Part shown: positions 34,598 through 43,602 of the stretch, piece after piece
Position numbering within the stretch: position 1 is the stretch's first letter
Layout of the letters: the number at the start of each line of letters is the position of its first letter
Assembly: GCF_020026915.1 (NCBI RefSeq)
Contig: NZ_JAINUY010000004.1
Coordinates: 310,001-374,000 of the forward strand
Length of the DNA: 64,000 nucleotides
From: Flavobacterium potami
GTDB taxonomy: Bacteria > Bacteroidota > Bacteroidia > Flavobacteriales > Flavobacteriaceae
Direction of reading: 5' to 3'
Notes under the pieces: generated by a model
Databases searched by the model: none
Told to the model about the DNA's origin: nothing
The model's input: only the letters and a program-made list of their open reading frames with translations
Made by a program: the position numbers and the translations under genes

Positions 34598-37500
34598 TAT
34601 TTTTTCTTTAAAACAAGTAAAGCATTTTCTTCAGAAACAATCTCGAAATTTTCAAACTGATTTTTCAAACGAGAACAATTTACTAAAATTATAAAAGAAA
34701 CATTTGGAATAATCTTTTGGAAATCATTTTGATCAGAAATCAAAAGAACATCATATTGATTTTCAAATGCTGATTCTAAATTGTCCAGATAAATTATTTT
34801 TCTCTTTTTAAGGAAATAATTCGTTTTGGCAACCAGCAATTTTTCTTGATCAGTAATAAAAGAAATTATTTTTCGCTGTGGTTCTTGCAAAGCCAATAAA
34901 ACATCCAATTGCCCGTAATCATTTCCTAAATGCAGGATTTTTGCTTTTGGCTGAATGTGTTTATTTAAATTATAATAAATTTCGAGATTTTGTTTTAAAT
35001 CTTTCTTGACGCTGTTTCCAACTTCAATTTCTTTATAATCGTAACTGTTGATTACCATAGATTTAAAATAATCTGGACCTTCAAGCTTTTCACGAATTTT
35101 GCGATATTCTGCTTTAAAGAACGAACTTATTTGTTTGGTTCTTTCAGCATAATTATGTCCAAATGAGAGATTGTCTGGCGAAATTCTTTCTAAAATAGTA
35201 AGTGTAAGCGAACTTTTATGAATGACAAAATCGCCTTTAGGAATGGCCTCTGAAGCACCGTGAATAACAACTGGAACAATATCTAATTTAAATTCTTCTG
35301 CCAAAAAGAAAGCGCCTTTGTGAAATCTTTTGATGACATTGTTTTCTGAACGGGTTCCTTCCGGAAAAACCATTAAGGAATAACCTTCGTTTACTTTTTT
35401 ACGCAAATGTTCCACGCCACCTTCAATGCCTTCTGAAACGGGATAGAATCCGGCTTTGCGAACAATTCCGCCAAAAATGGGAGAGTTGTAAACCCAATCA
35501 CTTACTAGAAAAATGATTTTTGGGCTTAAACTTCCAATAGCTAAAATGTCTATAAAAGAAGAATGATTGGCAATAATTACGGCTGGTTTTTCGAAAGTTT
35601 CCTGATAATTATTGACGATATTTTTTCGGATAAAAGGATTCGAATACAAGACCGATTTCATCAATTTTGAAACCACATATCGAAATGCTTTCATTTTGGT
35701 TTTCGCTTTAAGCGGAATAATCGGCATTAACGTAAAACTGAAAACAGACATTACAATTCCGCCCAAACCATAATAAGCAAATGAAATAACACCATGAATA
35801 AAAGTGCGTAATTGAAAAGGCGGATTTCCTTTTTTTGAACGATTGGACAAAAACACCTTGAACAAAATCGGATAGAAAATAAACGTAATAATTAATGCCG
35901 CGAAAACCCCGATTAACGAAACCGATGAAATAGAAGTTAAGGCCGGATGTTTTGCAAAAATCATCGCACCGATTCCTAAAATCGTGGTAATTACCGCTAG
36001 AATAATTGAAGTTCTGTAAATGGCAATTTCGTTTTTTCCGTTGGTATATTCTTTCTGTAAAGCGCTGGTCATGAAAATACTAAAATCGACTCCGTGGCCA
36101 AAAATCAAGGTACAGACAATCATACTGAAAATATTCATTTGAATGCCAAAAATGCCCATAATTCCTGCTGTTACAATTCCGGTTAAAGCAATTGGAATAC
36201 AGCTGATAATAACCAATTCGATTCTTCGGAAAAAGAAAAACAGAATTAAAATAACCGCAACGAATGAATAATTGACAAGGGAATTGAAATCGGTTTTTAA
36301 AGTGCTGAAAAACGTTTCGTTCATCTGCTGACGATCAATTGCAATTACATTTTCTTCAGATGAAGTCATTTTTACAAAAGCATCTCGTTGTTCTGGAGCC
36401 ACTTTTACTAATGTAGAAATGGTGTAAAAACCATTTTTTTCGGTTATAAATTCTTTTAACTGAAGGGCTTGAATTTTTAAATAATCGTCGGCCGAAATCG
36501 GTTTGAAATCAAAATTTAAATGATCAAAGAATAAATTATAAGTTGTGGGTTTAAATCCGAGTTTTGAACCTTCGGCAATTAATTCGGATTGAACGAATTG
36601 TTTTTTCTGCGAATTCCAAAATGAATTCCATTTTTCAATTTTTTGAAGCTGTTCTTTTTGCGAAAGCACAATTCCGCCAACAGAACTAAAATTCAGAATT
36701 TTATGTTTTTGTTTTGCTTCGTTTAAATCCTGGAAAAGGCGACTATTGTGTTGCAAAGCTTCTTCCATTGTTTTTCCATAAGAGGCAACATAAATGGTTT
36801 TTGAAGTTAAACTCGTGCTTTCTTCCAATTGCTTTTCGGCAGCTTTTATTTCTTTTGGCACAAAATTCAATTGCGACAAATCGTTGTTAAAACCAACATC
36901 ATTATACGTAAAACAACAAATAATGGTAATGATTACGCAAAATCCGATTAAGAATTTGTTGTTGTGAAATGAAAAATGAGCCATTTTATCAATGACATTT
37001 TTCTTATGTTCTGCCGGATTTTCTTTTGGTTTATATAAATGAGGAACAATCAAAAGCGAGAAAATTGCTGAAGCCATAACGATAACAGCAGCAAAAATTC
37101 CTAAGTCATTTAGAGCATCAGATTTTACAAAAAGCAGACATAAAAACGCAACAGCCGTTGTAGAACTGCTCATAATGACTGGCATTGTAATGTCTTTGTA
37201 CAATGTTTTTACATCGCTATTGTGTTTGTAATGTGTGAGAATATGGATGGAATAATCAATTGTAATTCCCAATAAAATGGAACCAATTCCTAGTGAAATT
37301 GCCGAAATCTGTTCTCTGACGATATACAAAAAGGCAACAGCAAATAAACCTCCGAAAACAGTTGGAAGAAAAATAATAAGCGGAATTAAAACTTTGCGGT
37401 AAAACAAAATCAGAATCAGCATTAAGGTAAACATCGCGATTGAGGTAGTCAAAATAATGTCGCTTTTAATCTGATTGGCATTGGCAACGGCAATTAAAGC

Positions 37501-38262
37501 AGAACCAAAGTAACTGATGGAAGTTTTTCCTTTAAACTGCTGATTTAAATTTTCCTGAATCGATTTTAGTTTTCCGGCAAAAATGGTATTCTTTTCTGTT
37601 TCGCTTGACGAAATATCAGAAGTGATAAAAAGCAGTAATTTCTTCTTGTCCTTTGTCATTACAAAACCATTGTCGAGCGTAAAATCGTCGCCAAGGTTTA
37701 ATTGTTGTAATTTTTTTAAAGCAATGAACGAAATCCCAAATGGATCTTGCAGAATAAAATCTTTGGTTACGAATCCAGAAGGAGAAATAATTGATTTGTA
37801 ATTTCCTTGAACAGTTGCTGCAATACTGTCTTTTTGAATTTTCTGCTGAATGTTTTCGTAATCTTTATCAGTTAGAAAAAGCGGCAGATTATTGTAGACA
37901 AAATCAATAGTTTCTTGAATGTTTTCTTCGTCGATTTTTCCTTGAATTCCAGTGATATAAGGTTTGCAAGATTTCGAAACACTGTCTGAAAATGCAGTTG
38001 CCATTTCTTTTAAATCTTCGGCAGAACCGTTTTTGTCCAAACTAAAAATAACGGTTGTTTTATCGGCAAAATTTAATTGTTTTAAAACTTTGGCGGTAAC
38101 ATCGGTTTTGTCATTTGTTGGAATAAGTTTGGTAATGTCTTCTTCGAATTTTAATCGAGAAGCTAAAAATCCGAAAAGGAGAAGCATCAAAACTGCCAAA
38201 AGAACCGATAAAGATTTTCTTCGGTTTACAAATAAATGAATGGCGTAGAAATAATGATGCAT
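34597..38262 (-). CDS. RND/MMPL exporter fused to PlsC-type acyltransferase and methyltransferase-like domain
   Basis: 1221 aa, three parts. Residues 1 to about 830 form an RND/MMPL transporter with two sets of membrane helices (second set from VNYSFVAVILILFFFFRRIE). About 880-1065 is a 1-acylglycerol-phosphate acyltransferase domain with NHSSFID (His900) and FPEGTRS (966-972). Residues 1070-1221 resemble a Rossmann SAM-methyltransferase with ILHLGNDYGQLDVLLAL, though motif I is weak. MMPL exporters are standard in aryl polyene clusters; this fusion couples export with acyl transfer. TAATG junction with the oxidoreductase gene. Confidence 0.88.
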   Translation of the reverse strand: MHHYFYAIHLFVNRRKSLSVLLAVLMLLLFGFLASRLKFEEDITKLIPTNDKTDVTAKVLKQLNFADKTTVIFSLDKNGSAEDLKEMATAFSDSVSKSCKPYITGIQGKIDEENIQETIDFVYNNLPLFLTDKDYENIQQKIQKDSIAATVQGNYKSIISPSGFVTKDFILQDPFGISFIALKKLQQLNLGDDFTLDNGFVMTKDKKKLLLFITSDISSSETEKNTIFAGKLKSIQENLNQQFKGKTSISYFGSALIAVANANQIKSDIILTTSIAMFTLMLILILFYRKVLIPLIIFLPTVFGGLFAVAFLYIVREQISAISLGIGSILLGITIDYSIHILTHYKHNSDVKTLYKDITMPVIMSSSTTAVAFLCLLFVKSDALNDLGIFAAVIVMASAIFSLLIVPHLYKPKENPAEHKKNVIDKMAHFSFHNNKFLIGFCVIITIICCFTYNDVGFNNDLSQLNFVPKEIKAAEKQLEESTSLTSKTIYVASYGKTMEEALQHNSRLFQDLNEAKQKHKILNFSSVGGIVLSQKEQLQKIEKWNSFWNSQKKQFVQSELIAEGSKLGFKPTTYNLFFDHLNFDFKPISADDYLKIQALQLKEFITEKNGFYTISTLVKVAPEQRDAFVKMTSSEENVIAIDRQQMNETFFSTLKTDFNSLVNYSFVAVILILFFFFRRIELVIISCIPIALTGIVTAGIMGIFGIQMNIFSMIVCTLIFGHGVDFSIFMTSALQKEYTNGKNEIAIYRTSIILAVITTILGIGAMIFAKHPALTSISSVSLIGVFAALIITFIFYPILFKVFLSNRSKKGNPPFQLRTFIHGVISFAYYGLGGIVMSVFSFTLMPIIPLKAKTKMKAFRYVVSKLMKSVLYSNPFIRKNIVNNYQETFEKPAVIIANHSSFIDILAIGSLSPKIIFLVSDWVYNSPIFGGIVRKAGFYPVSEGIEGGVEHLRKKVNEGYSLMVFPEGTRSENNVIKRFHKGAFFLAEEFKLDIVPVVIHGASEAIPKGDFVIHKSSLTLTILERISPDNLSFGHNYAERTKQISSFFKAEYRKIREKLEGPDYFKSMVINSYDYKEIEVGNSVKKDLKQNLEIYYNLNKHIQPKAKILHLGNDYGQLDVLLALQEPQRKIISFITDQEKLLVAKTNYFLKKRKIIYLDNLESAFENQYDVLLISDQNDFQKIIPNVSFIILVNCSRLKNQFENFEIVSEENALLVLKKK

Positions 38263-38284
38263 GATTTTCGGTTAAGTTTTTTCA

Positions 38285-38343
38285 GCCACGAATTTCACGA
38301 ATTTTCACGAATTAATTTGTGCTAATTTGTGAAATTTGTGGCA
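38285..38343. repeat. Palindromic repeat, GCCACGAATT family
   Basis: GCCACGAATTTCACGAAT on the left is mirrored by AATTTGTGAAATTTGTGGC on the right. Pairing is near-perfect when G-U pairs are allowed, with an inner CACGAATT...AATTTGTG. It fills most of the spacer between the GT2-DUF2062 gene and the RND fusion gene. Related copies are at 49413-49430 and 56361-56679. Confidence 0.75.
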
Positions 38344-38351
38344 ACCTTTTT

Positions 38352-39527
38352 TTAAATTTTCGTTTTGTCTTTAGAACTAAAAGCGGTCAAAAGCAAATAA
38401 CTTATTGAGCCAACAATTATCGCTGAAGCGGATGCTAAAATAAGACTTCCGACGATATATTGCATCGCATTTTTTTGAATATCATCAAAAGTCATGGAAC
38501 TGTCCAGCATTAATGGCGCGTCTGAAGAAACAAAATAGCTTCCTATTTTTAAAGAACCATATATTATCAACGGAATAAACGGTGGAAAACTTACATTGGA
38601 AGTTAAAAAAGCAATGACTTTATTCAACCTGAATAACGCTGCCAAAGTAAACAGAAGAATAGTTTGAAATCCCCAGAAAGGAGAAAGACCAATAAAAATT
38701 CCTAAAGCAATGGCAGCCGATTTTTTGAAATTAGAATCGTTGCTTTCTAAAATATCTTCTAAAAAGAATTTCTTAAAGCCTTTTTTTTTTGCTTTCCTAA
38801 AGAAATCTCTAGGTTTGATATATAGCAAAGTATTGGTTACCAAAACAGTATTCAAAATACTAATTCGGGTAAAATCTTGAAAAGGACGGAAATGCGAAAC
38901 TCTTTCAGCTGGATCATACAAAACCTGAATCGGAATATTTTTTACCACAATTCCTTTCCAAGCGGCACGCACAATTACTTCGATTTCAAACTCAAATTTA
39001 TTGGTATAAAATCGTTTTGGAAGTAATCGTAAAGGATATAATCTAAATCCAGATTGTGTGTCGTCGAGTTTAATACCAGTTTCAAATTTGAACCAAAAAT
39101 TAGAAAATTTGTTTCCAAAACTGCTCTTTTTTGGAACATTTTCCTGCGTCATGTTTCGACTTCCAATTAAAAGGGAATTCGGTTCGTTTTCAATGGCTTC
39201 TAAGAAAACAGGAATATCAGAAGCAAAATGCTGTCCATCAGAATCTATTGTAATGGCGTATTCAAAATTCAGTTCCAGAGCTTTTCTAAAACCATTTCTC
39301 AAGGCACGACCTTTTCCCAAATTCTTAGGATGATGAATTTGGGTAAGGGATGTATATTGTTTTAAAATTTCTGCAGTCGAATCGGTAGAACCGTCATTGA
39401 CAATGATAATATTGGTGGTGAAATCTAAAATAGAATCCAGTACTTTTTTCAGTGTTTTCGGGTTATTGTAAGTGGGTACAATAACGCAAAAGTTAATCGA
39501 ATTAAGTAATTCCTGATGTGATTTCAT
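38352..39527 (-). CDS. Family 2 glycosyltransferase fused to DUF2062
   Basis: 391 aa. The first ~240 residues are a GT-A glycosyltransferase (VIVPTYNNPKTLKKVLDS, NDGSTDSTAEIL, metal-binding TIDSDGQH and the later DTQSGFRLYP) of the dolichyl-phosphate-mannose-synthase type. The last ~140 residues hold DUF2062 with about three membrane helices (LGIFIGLSPFWGFQTILLF). GT2 proteins recur in aryl polyene clusters. Flexirubin itself is not glycosylated, so its acceptor may be a lipid carrier or an anchored form. Confidence 0.87.
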   Translation of the reverse strand: MKSHQELLNSINFCVIVPTYNNPKTLKKVLDSILDFTTNIIIVNDGSTDSTAEILKQYTSLTQIHHPKNLGKGRALRNGFRKALELNFEYAITIDSDGQHFASDIPVFLEAIENEPNSLLIGSRNMTQENVPKKSSFGNKFSNFWFKFETGIKLDDTQSGFRLYPLRLLPKRFYTNKFEFEIEVIVRAAWKGIVVKNIPIQVLYDPAERVSHFRPFQDFTRISILNTVLVTNTLLYIKPRDFFRKAKKKGFKKFFLEDILESNDSNFKKSAAIALGIFIGLSPFWGFQTILLFTLAALFRLNKVIAFLTSNVSFPPFIPLIIYGSLKIGSYFVSSDAPLMLDSSMTFDDIQKNAMQYIVGSLILASASAIIVGSISYLLLTAFSSKDKTKI

Positions 39528-39545
39528 GAGGTTTTTTTATTGAGC

Positions 39546-40031
39546 CTACTTCACGAATTGCCTCTCTTTTTCAGAGAAACTTTTCGATTGTAAAACGAAG
39601 TCTTTTAGATATTCTTTCAAAGCCGCACCTTGCGCTGAATAATAAGTCGCTATGAATTTTTTATCTTCTTTAATATTTTTTTTGTAACCCGTAATACCAG
39701 GAACATCTTCCTGAACGCTTAAACGAATCATTCGCATTTCGATATTACTTGGATCACTTTTAATGGTAGCTTCAAGAAGTTTTGCTCCTTCTTTAAAACG
39801 CTCAATTTTTTCACCTATTTTTTTCTCAAATTTAGAATCTACTAAAATGGATGCCGCTTTGTAAGCCACTATAATTTTATCATCATTGTGAGAAACACCA
39901 GCAAGTTTTGCTACAAACTCTTTAGCATTTGCTTCTGATTTTGCAACATCAGGATAAATTTTACGAATAGAAGCCAAGTCTGGAGTGCTGGCAAAATTGA
40001 TAAACAGTAAAAGTGATATTAGTAATTTCAT
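39546..40031 (-). CDS. Exported hypothetical protein
   Basis: 161 aa with a signal peptide (residues 1-15, LLISLLLFINFAS) and an all-helical, lysine-rich body (ASIRKIYPDVAKSEANAKEF and onward). No family recognised. It lies 2 bases from the hotdog gene upstream and is surely co-transcribed with it. Because the neighbours are pigment assembly and outer-membrane genes, a periplasmic accessory role is possible, but this is inference only. Confidence 0.65.
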   Translation of the reverse strand: MKLLISLLLFINFASTPDLASIRKIYPDVAKSEANAKEFVAKLAGVSHNDDKIIVAYKAASILVDSKFEKKIGEKIERFKEGAKLLEATIKSDPSNIEMRMIRLSVQEDVPGITGYKKNIKEDKKFIATYYSAQGAALKEYLKDFVLQSKSFSEKERQFVK

Positions 40032-40033
40032 AA

Positions 40034-40405
40034 TTATAATTTTTTATACACATTGCTTAATTTCAAAGCTGTGGTTTCGTTAAAATATGTGGTGTTTTTC
40101 ACCTTTACCAAATCATCTTCTGTGGTTGTAATGTCCAGTTCTAAAACAAGCTCCGGGTTGATTTCCGGATTAATAAGTGCCATGAATTTTACATTAGACA
40201 AAGTCTGTATCATTAAGGAACTCTGAGTAATAGACTCCGTCAATTCTTTAATAATCTGAATCATGCAAACGCCTGGCATAATTGGATTTCCTGGAAAATG
40301 TCCATTAAAAACCTCATGATTGGCATTAACTAATATACGAATTTTATATTTAGAATCGTCCGTTTTTTCTTGTGAAATAACTTTGTAAAAGTCTTTTAAT
40401 ATCAT
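40034..40405 (-). CDS. FabZ-like hotdog dehydratase
   Basis: 123 aa hotdog-fold protein. The active-site loop GHFPGNPIMPGVCMIQI carries the catalytic His of FabZ. The Glu usually found in the following helix (as in LIEALAQ) is not evident; the helix here reads IQIIKELTES. It should act on ACP-bound 3-hydroxyacyl chains during polyene elongation, or have lost activity and act as a partner. Three bases separate it from the first barrel gene upstream. Confidence 0.85.
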   Translation of the reverse strand: MILKDFYKVISQEKTDDSKYKIRILVNANHEVFNGHFPGNPIMPGVCMIQIIKELTESITQSSLMIQTLSNVKFMALINPEINPELVLELDITTTEDDLVKVKNTTYFNETTALKLSNVYKKL

Positions 40406-40408
40406 AAT

Positions 40409-41014
40409 TTATTTTTTTCCAAATGTATAAGCTGCTCCAAACTGAAACACCAAGTTATTGCCATCGCCACTTTCGTCAGAGTAATTTATGTAAGCATTCG
40501 TAAATCCTTTTTTAATTCTTGCTTCGAATGCGATACCATTTTTTAGGCTATATCCTAGTCCGGCAACAACTCCAAAATCAACATCTTCGCCTTTACTAAA
40601 ATTGCGTACTGTATTGTTAGAATTTACTTTTATATCATCGGCGATTAAAATATCTGCAAAAGGTCCTGCTAAAGCATAAATATTTGGAGTAAAATTAAAT
40701 TTATTTATAGTAAGAGCCGAAATGTATTGTAAAGAAACATCTATATTTTGATTACTTTGAGTTGCTAACATATAGGCAGGGCCTTTTCCTCCTTGTCTTG
40801 AGTAGGTTAATTCAGGTTGAAGCGTATAAACTTTCCCTAATTTTAAAGCCCCAAAACCTCCTAAATAAAAATCTGTTTTGCTACCCAGATCGGTATTTGT
40901 TATTTTAGAAACGTTAACTCCGGCATGAATTCCCGGTTTAAAAGTTACTTGTGCCTGTGTTTTGGCAAATGAAAAAAAAGTTAGTGCGATTGTCGCTAAA
41001 GTAAATTTGTTCAT
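40409..41014 (-). CDS. Outer-membrane beta-barrel protein, paralogue 3 of 3
   Basis: 201 aa. Signal peptide (1-21, ending FAKTQA) followed by an 8-strand barrel pattern with alternating polar and aromatic residues (KPGIHAGVNVSKITNTDLGSK near the start, LVFQFGAAYTFGKK at the end). It shares PGxxxGxNxS, DFYLGGFG and LQPELTYSRQG with its two neighbours, showing tandem duplication. It is of the porin-like OMP_b-brl_2 type. Function unknown; perhaps pigment display or outer-membrane passage. Confidence 0.82.
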   Translation of the reverse strand: MNKFTLATIALTFFSFAKTQAQVTFKPGIHAGVNVSKITNTDLGSKTDFYLGGFGALKLGKVYTLQPELTYSRQGGKGPAYMLATQSNQNIDVSLQYISALTINKFNFTPNIYALAGPFADILIADDIKVNSNNTVRNFSKGEDVDFGVVAGLGYSLKNGIAFEARIKKGFTNAYINYSDESGDGNNLVFQFGAAYTFGKK

Positions 41015-41017
41015 GTT

Positions 41018-41632
41018 TTATTTTACGTTAAAAGAATATGAAATACCGATTTGAAAATTAATATTCGTGTTGTAATCGCCAAAAAGATAATCATTATTAG
41101 AATCGTTAGTGTAGTAATCACTATCCAGTATATCTAGGAAACCTTTCTTAAATCTAGCCTCAAAAGCAAGTCCGCTCGGCATTCGATATCCAAGACCTAT
41201 ATTAAAAGCCAGATCATTGTAGTTTTTTCTTCGAACCAAATTATCATTTAAGCGAACATCCAAAGAAGGGCCGAATAAAACCTGAAAACCTTCAAAAGTA
41301 AATTTATTGATCATGGAAAAAGTCAGGTAATCCAATTTCAAATCTAAATATTCTACTTTTTGTGTATTAGTTTCAGGATCTGTAAAGTTTCTCGCAACAT
41401 TGTTTGATCCTTGTTTCACATAATTAATTTCAGGTTGTAAGGCATATTTTTTGGTTATGTTTATTTCACCAAAACCACCAAAATAAAAATCAGGCCTGTA
41501 ATCTGCATGCATTTCAGAAATGGTAGACAAAGATAAACCACCTCTCAAACCAGGTTTAAAGTTTACTTGTGCCTGAAGATTTGTGATGGCAAAACAAGTA
41601 AATAAAATAAGAGCTATTTTTCTACTGTACAT
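41018..41632 (-). CDS. Outer-membrane beta-barrel protein, paralogue 2 of 3
   Basis: 204 aa. Signal peptide (1-21) and barrel with the shared blocks KPGLRGGLSLSTI, DFYFGGFGEI, LQPEINYVKQG and the C-terminal INFQIGISYSFNVK, whose terminal strand is suited to BAM insertion. It is the most divergent of the three in the loops. Its ATG overlaps the stop of the upstream paralogue as TAATG. Confidence 0.82.
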   Translation of the reverse strand: MYSRKIALILFTCFAITNLQAQVNFKPGLRGGLSLSTISEMHADYRPDFYFGGFGEINITKKYALQPEINYVKQGSNNVARNFTDPETNTQKVEYLDLKLDYLTFSMINKFTFEGFQVLFGPSLDVRLNDNLVRRKNYNDLAFNIGLGYRMPSGLAFEARFKKGFLDILDSDYYTNDSNNDYLFGDYNTNINFQIGISYSFNVK

Positions 41633-42228
41633 TATTTTACTTTAAAAGTATAACTGATACCAATTTGGAAAACCTGATTTAAGATGGCATCATCAGCATA
41701 GTATCCGTCGTTATCATAATAATCATAACCATATATATCTACCAATCCTTGTTTGATTCTTGCTTCAAAAGTTAATCCATTTGGCAAGGTATAACCAATA
41801 CCACCAACTATTGCCAAATCAAAATCTTCCGGATCTGAATTGATATAATTATCGCCAACTTTTAAATCTAAAGAAGGTCCTGCCAATAGATGAAAACCTC
41901 CGCCTCCAAAATTAAATTTAGCGACTGCGCCAAGCGTTAAATAATTTAACTCGTAATTGATACTGCGAGAACTACCGTCATTAAAATATTCTCTTCCTTC
42001 ATCACCTTGTCTTGAATAAGTTAATTCAGGTTGCAGTGAAAAAAATTTGTTGAATTTAATGTTGACTAATCCACCAACATAGAAATCTGTTTTACTGCTA
42101 TTATCATCAATATTAGTTAAAGTTGATACATTTAAACCACCACGAAGTCCAGGATTAACCTTTACTTGTGCCTGCGATGATGCAATTCCGATACAAAGAA
42201 CAAACGCAATTACTACAAATTTTCTCAT
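41632..42228 (-). CDS. Outer-membrane beta-barrel protein, paralogue 1 of 3
   Basis: 198 aa, first of three tandem barrels. Signal peptide 1-20 (ending ASSQA), then NPGLRGGLNVSTLTNID, DFYVGGLVNI, LQPELTYSRQG and the C-terminal strand QVFQIGISYTFKVK. It is nearer to paralogue 3 in the LQPELTYSRQG block. There is no catalytic site. The three copies together probably form part of the pigment's outer-membrane machinery, but this is inferred from location. Confidence 0.82.
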   Translation of the reverse strand: MRKFVVIAFVLCIGIASSQAQVKVNPGLRGGLNVSTLTNIDDNSSKTDFYVGGLVNIKFNKFFSLQPELTYSRQGDEGREYFNDGSSRSINYELNYLTLGAVAKFNFGGGGFHLLAGPSLDLKVGDNYINSDPEDFDLAIVGGIGYTLPNGLTFEARIKQGLVDIYGYDYYDNDGYYADDAILNQVFQIGISYTFKVK

Positions 42229-42266
42229 TTCTAATGGTTTTAAAGTTTATGATTCGTTTAAATTTT

Positions 42267-42902
42267 CTATTCTGATTTAAAATAATTTAACTCAATTTTC
42301 AATTTAATATTCTGATGAATTATCTGAATCTTCTCAGCAAAAATATTGTTTTCTGAATTGAAAAGTAGTGTAAATTTTTCTTTTGTTTTGGATGAATGAA
42401 CGATCTTTTCTAATTTTTGATCTTTTTTGGAAATAAAAACATAATTGTCTCTTTTTCCATCTGCCGATTTATAAATGTTGGCTGATTCATTTTCAAACTG
42501 TTCCTGAATTTGATATTCCTTCTTTAAAAGCAGTCGAAAATCTTCTTTCAAAGTATTGATTAATATTTTTCTATCTAATTCTGATACAATCGAGTTGACT
42601 TTAAAATCGTTTTCAGAAATTTCAAAATCCATTAATTTATTGCCGAATTCAGTTGTAAAAACAATTCGATGCGTCGTGTCGTTTATTTTCTTGGCAATAA
42701 AAATTCCGGAGATTTCATTTCCGTAAACACTGATGTTAGTTTTGTAAACATAATCGGTTTTGGAATCTGCGAAATACGGAACCGTATAAGACGTTTTATC
42801 TAATTTTTTAGGCGTATAATTTTTGGTGACCGAGCCACAAGAAATTAAAAAAACTGCCAGAAAGCAATTAATTAGTAAAAACTGAATCGTCGATTTTTGC
42901 AT
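42267..42902 (-). CDS. Hypothetical lipoprotein
   Basis: 211 aa with a signal peptide and lipobox LISC (Cys22). The body is beta-rich with repeated short strands (KTDYVYKTNISVYGNEISGI and onward), in the style of lipid-binding lipoproteins. The start overlaps the end of lolA-like by 35 bases, so the two are coupled. It may be the LolB-like acceptor that works with the LolA-like protein, a common pairing in aryl polyene clusters. I cannot show this from motifs. Confidence 0.7.
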   Translation of the reverse strand: MQKSTIQFLLINCFLAVFLISCGSVTKNYTPKKLDKTSYTVPYFADSKTDYVYKTNISVYGNEISGIFIAKKINDTTHRIVFTTEFGNKLMDFEISENDFKVNSIVSELDRKILINTLKEDFRLLLKKEYQIQEQFENESANIYKSADGKRDNYVFISKKDQKLEKIVHSSKTKEKFTLLFNSENNIFAEKIQIIHQNIKLKIELNYFKSE

Positions 42903-43494
42903 TGATCACTTTATTTTTAAGTACAATTCGAGTGTAATCTTCAGATGATTCCAACAATTTTACCTGAACAACTGTTGCTTCCTCTTTGTCAAAAGTCAGT
43001 TCGATTTGTTTAATGTATTTTTTCAGCGTAGCATCTTTCGGAAGAAACTTCGCCAGATTCTGACCTTTTACTTTAAAGTATGAAATCGTAAATTCTTTAT
43101 CATCAAACATGTTTCCGCTTACGCTTCCAACGATTAATTTATTGATGCGGGCAAAGATTTTACTGTTTCCAATATCAACAGCACTTTTCTTTCCTTCATC
43201 ATTAATCAGGATTTTTCCATTTTTAAAAGTAATGCTGTAATTGTATGGTTTTTTATATTGCCATTGAAGTAAAGCAGGTTCCTTAAAAACCATTTTTCCT
43301 GAAGTTTCAATGTCTTTCGACAAAAAATCCAAATGTTTATACTGAACAAAATCGGTACTTAAAGTCTTGATTTTTTTTGCCACCACATTTACATCTTCCT
43401 TAAATTGAGTGATTTCTGCAGCAGTCATTTTTTGTTCCTGAGCAAACAAACTGCCTGAAATAAATAAAATTAGGAATGCTATTTTAGTTTTCAT
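42868..43494 (-). CDS. LolA-like outer-membrane lipoprotein carrier
   Basis: 208 aa with signal peptide 1-18 (ending GSLFA). The LolA fold is suggested by LSTDFVQYKHLDFLSKDIETSG, FKEPALLQWQYKKPY and the late strand LTFDKEEATVVQVKLLESS. A dedicated LolA-like protein is a constant member of aryl polyene clusters, where it likely carries the lipid-linked pigment or a lipoprotein across the periplasm. This is not necessarily the housekeeping lolA. Confidence 0.85.
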   Translation of the reverse strand: MKTKIAFLILFISGSLFAQEQKMTAAEITQFKEDVNVVAKKIKTLSTDFVQYKHLDFLSKDIETSGKMVFKEPALLQWQYKKPYNYSITFKNGKILINDEGKKSAVDIGNSKIFARINKLIVGSVSGNMFDDKEFTISYFKVKGQNLAKFLPKDATLKKYIKQIELTFDKEEATVVQVKLLESSEDYTRIVLKNKVINAKIDDSVFTN

Positions 43495-43509
43495 GTTTTA
43501 AAATTTTTT

Positions 43510-43600
43510 TGCCACAGATTAAAGGATTCACACTGATTATTATTTATTAATAAATCCGTTTTTATCAGCGTTTTCGCGTAAGCGAATCCGTTAAATCCGC
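43510..43600. repeat. Spacer with dispersed-repeat-like sequence
   Basis: The stretch runs from GCCACAGATTAAAGGATTCA to AATCCGTTAAATCCGCGTTC and contains the small hairpin TTCGCGTAAGCGAA (43575-43588). Part of the sequence resembles intergenic repeats I recall from Flavobacterium. It separates the polysaccharide deacetylase gene from lolA-like. Confidence 0.45.
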
Positions 43601-43602
43601 GT

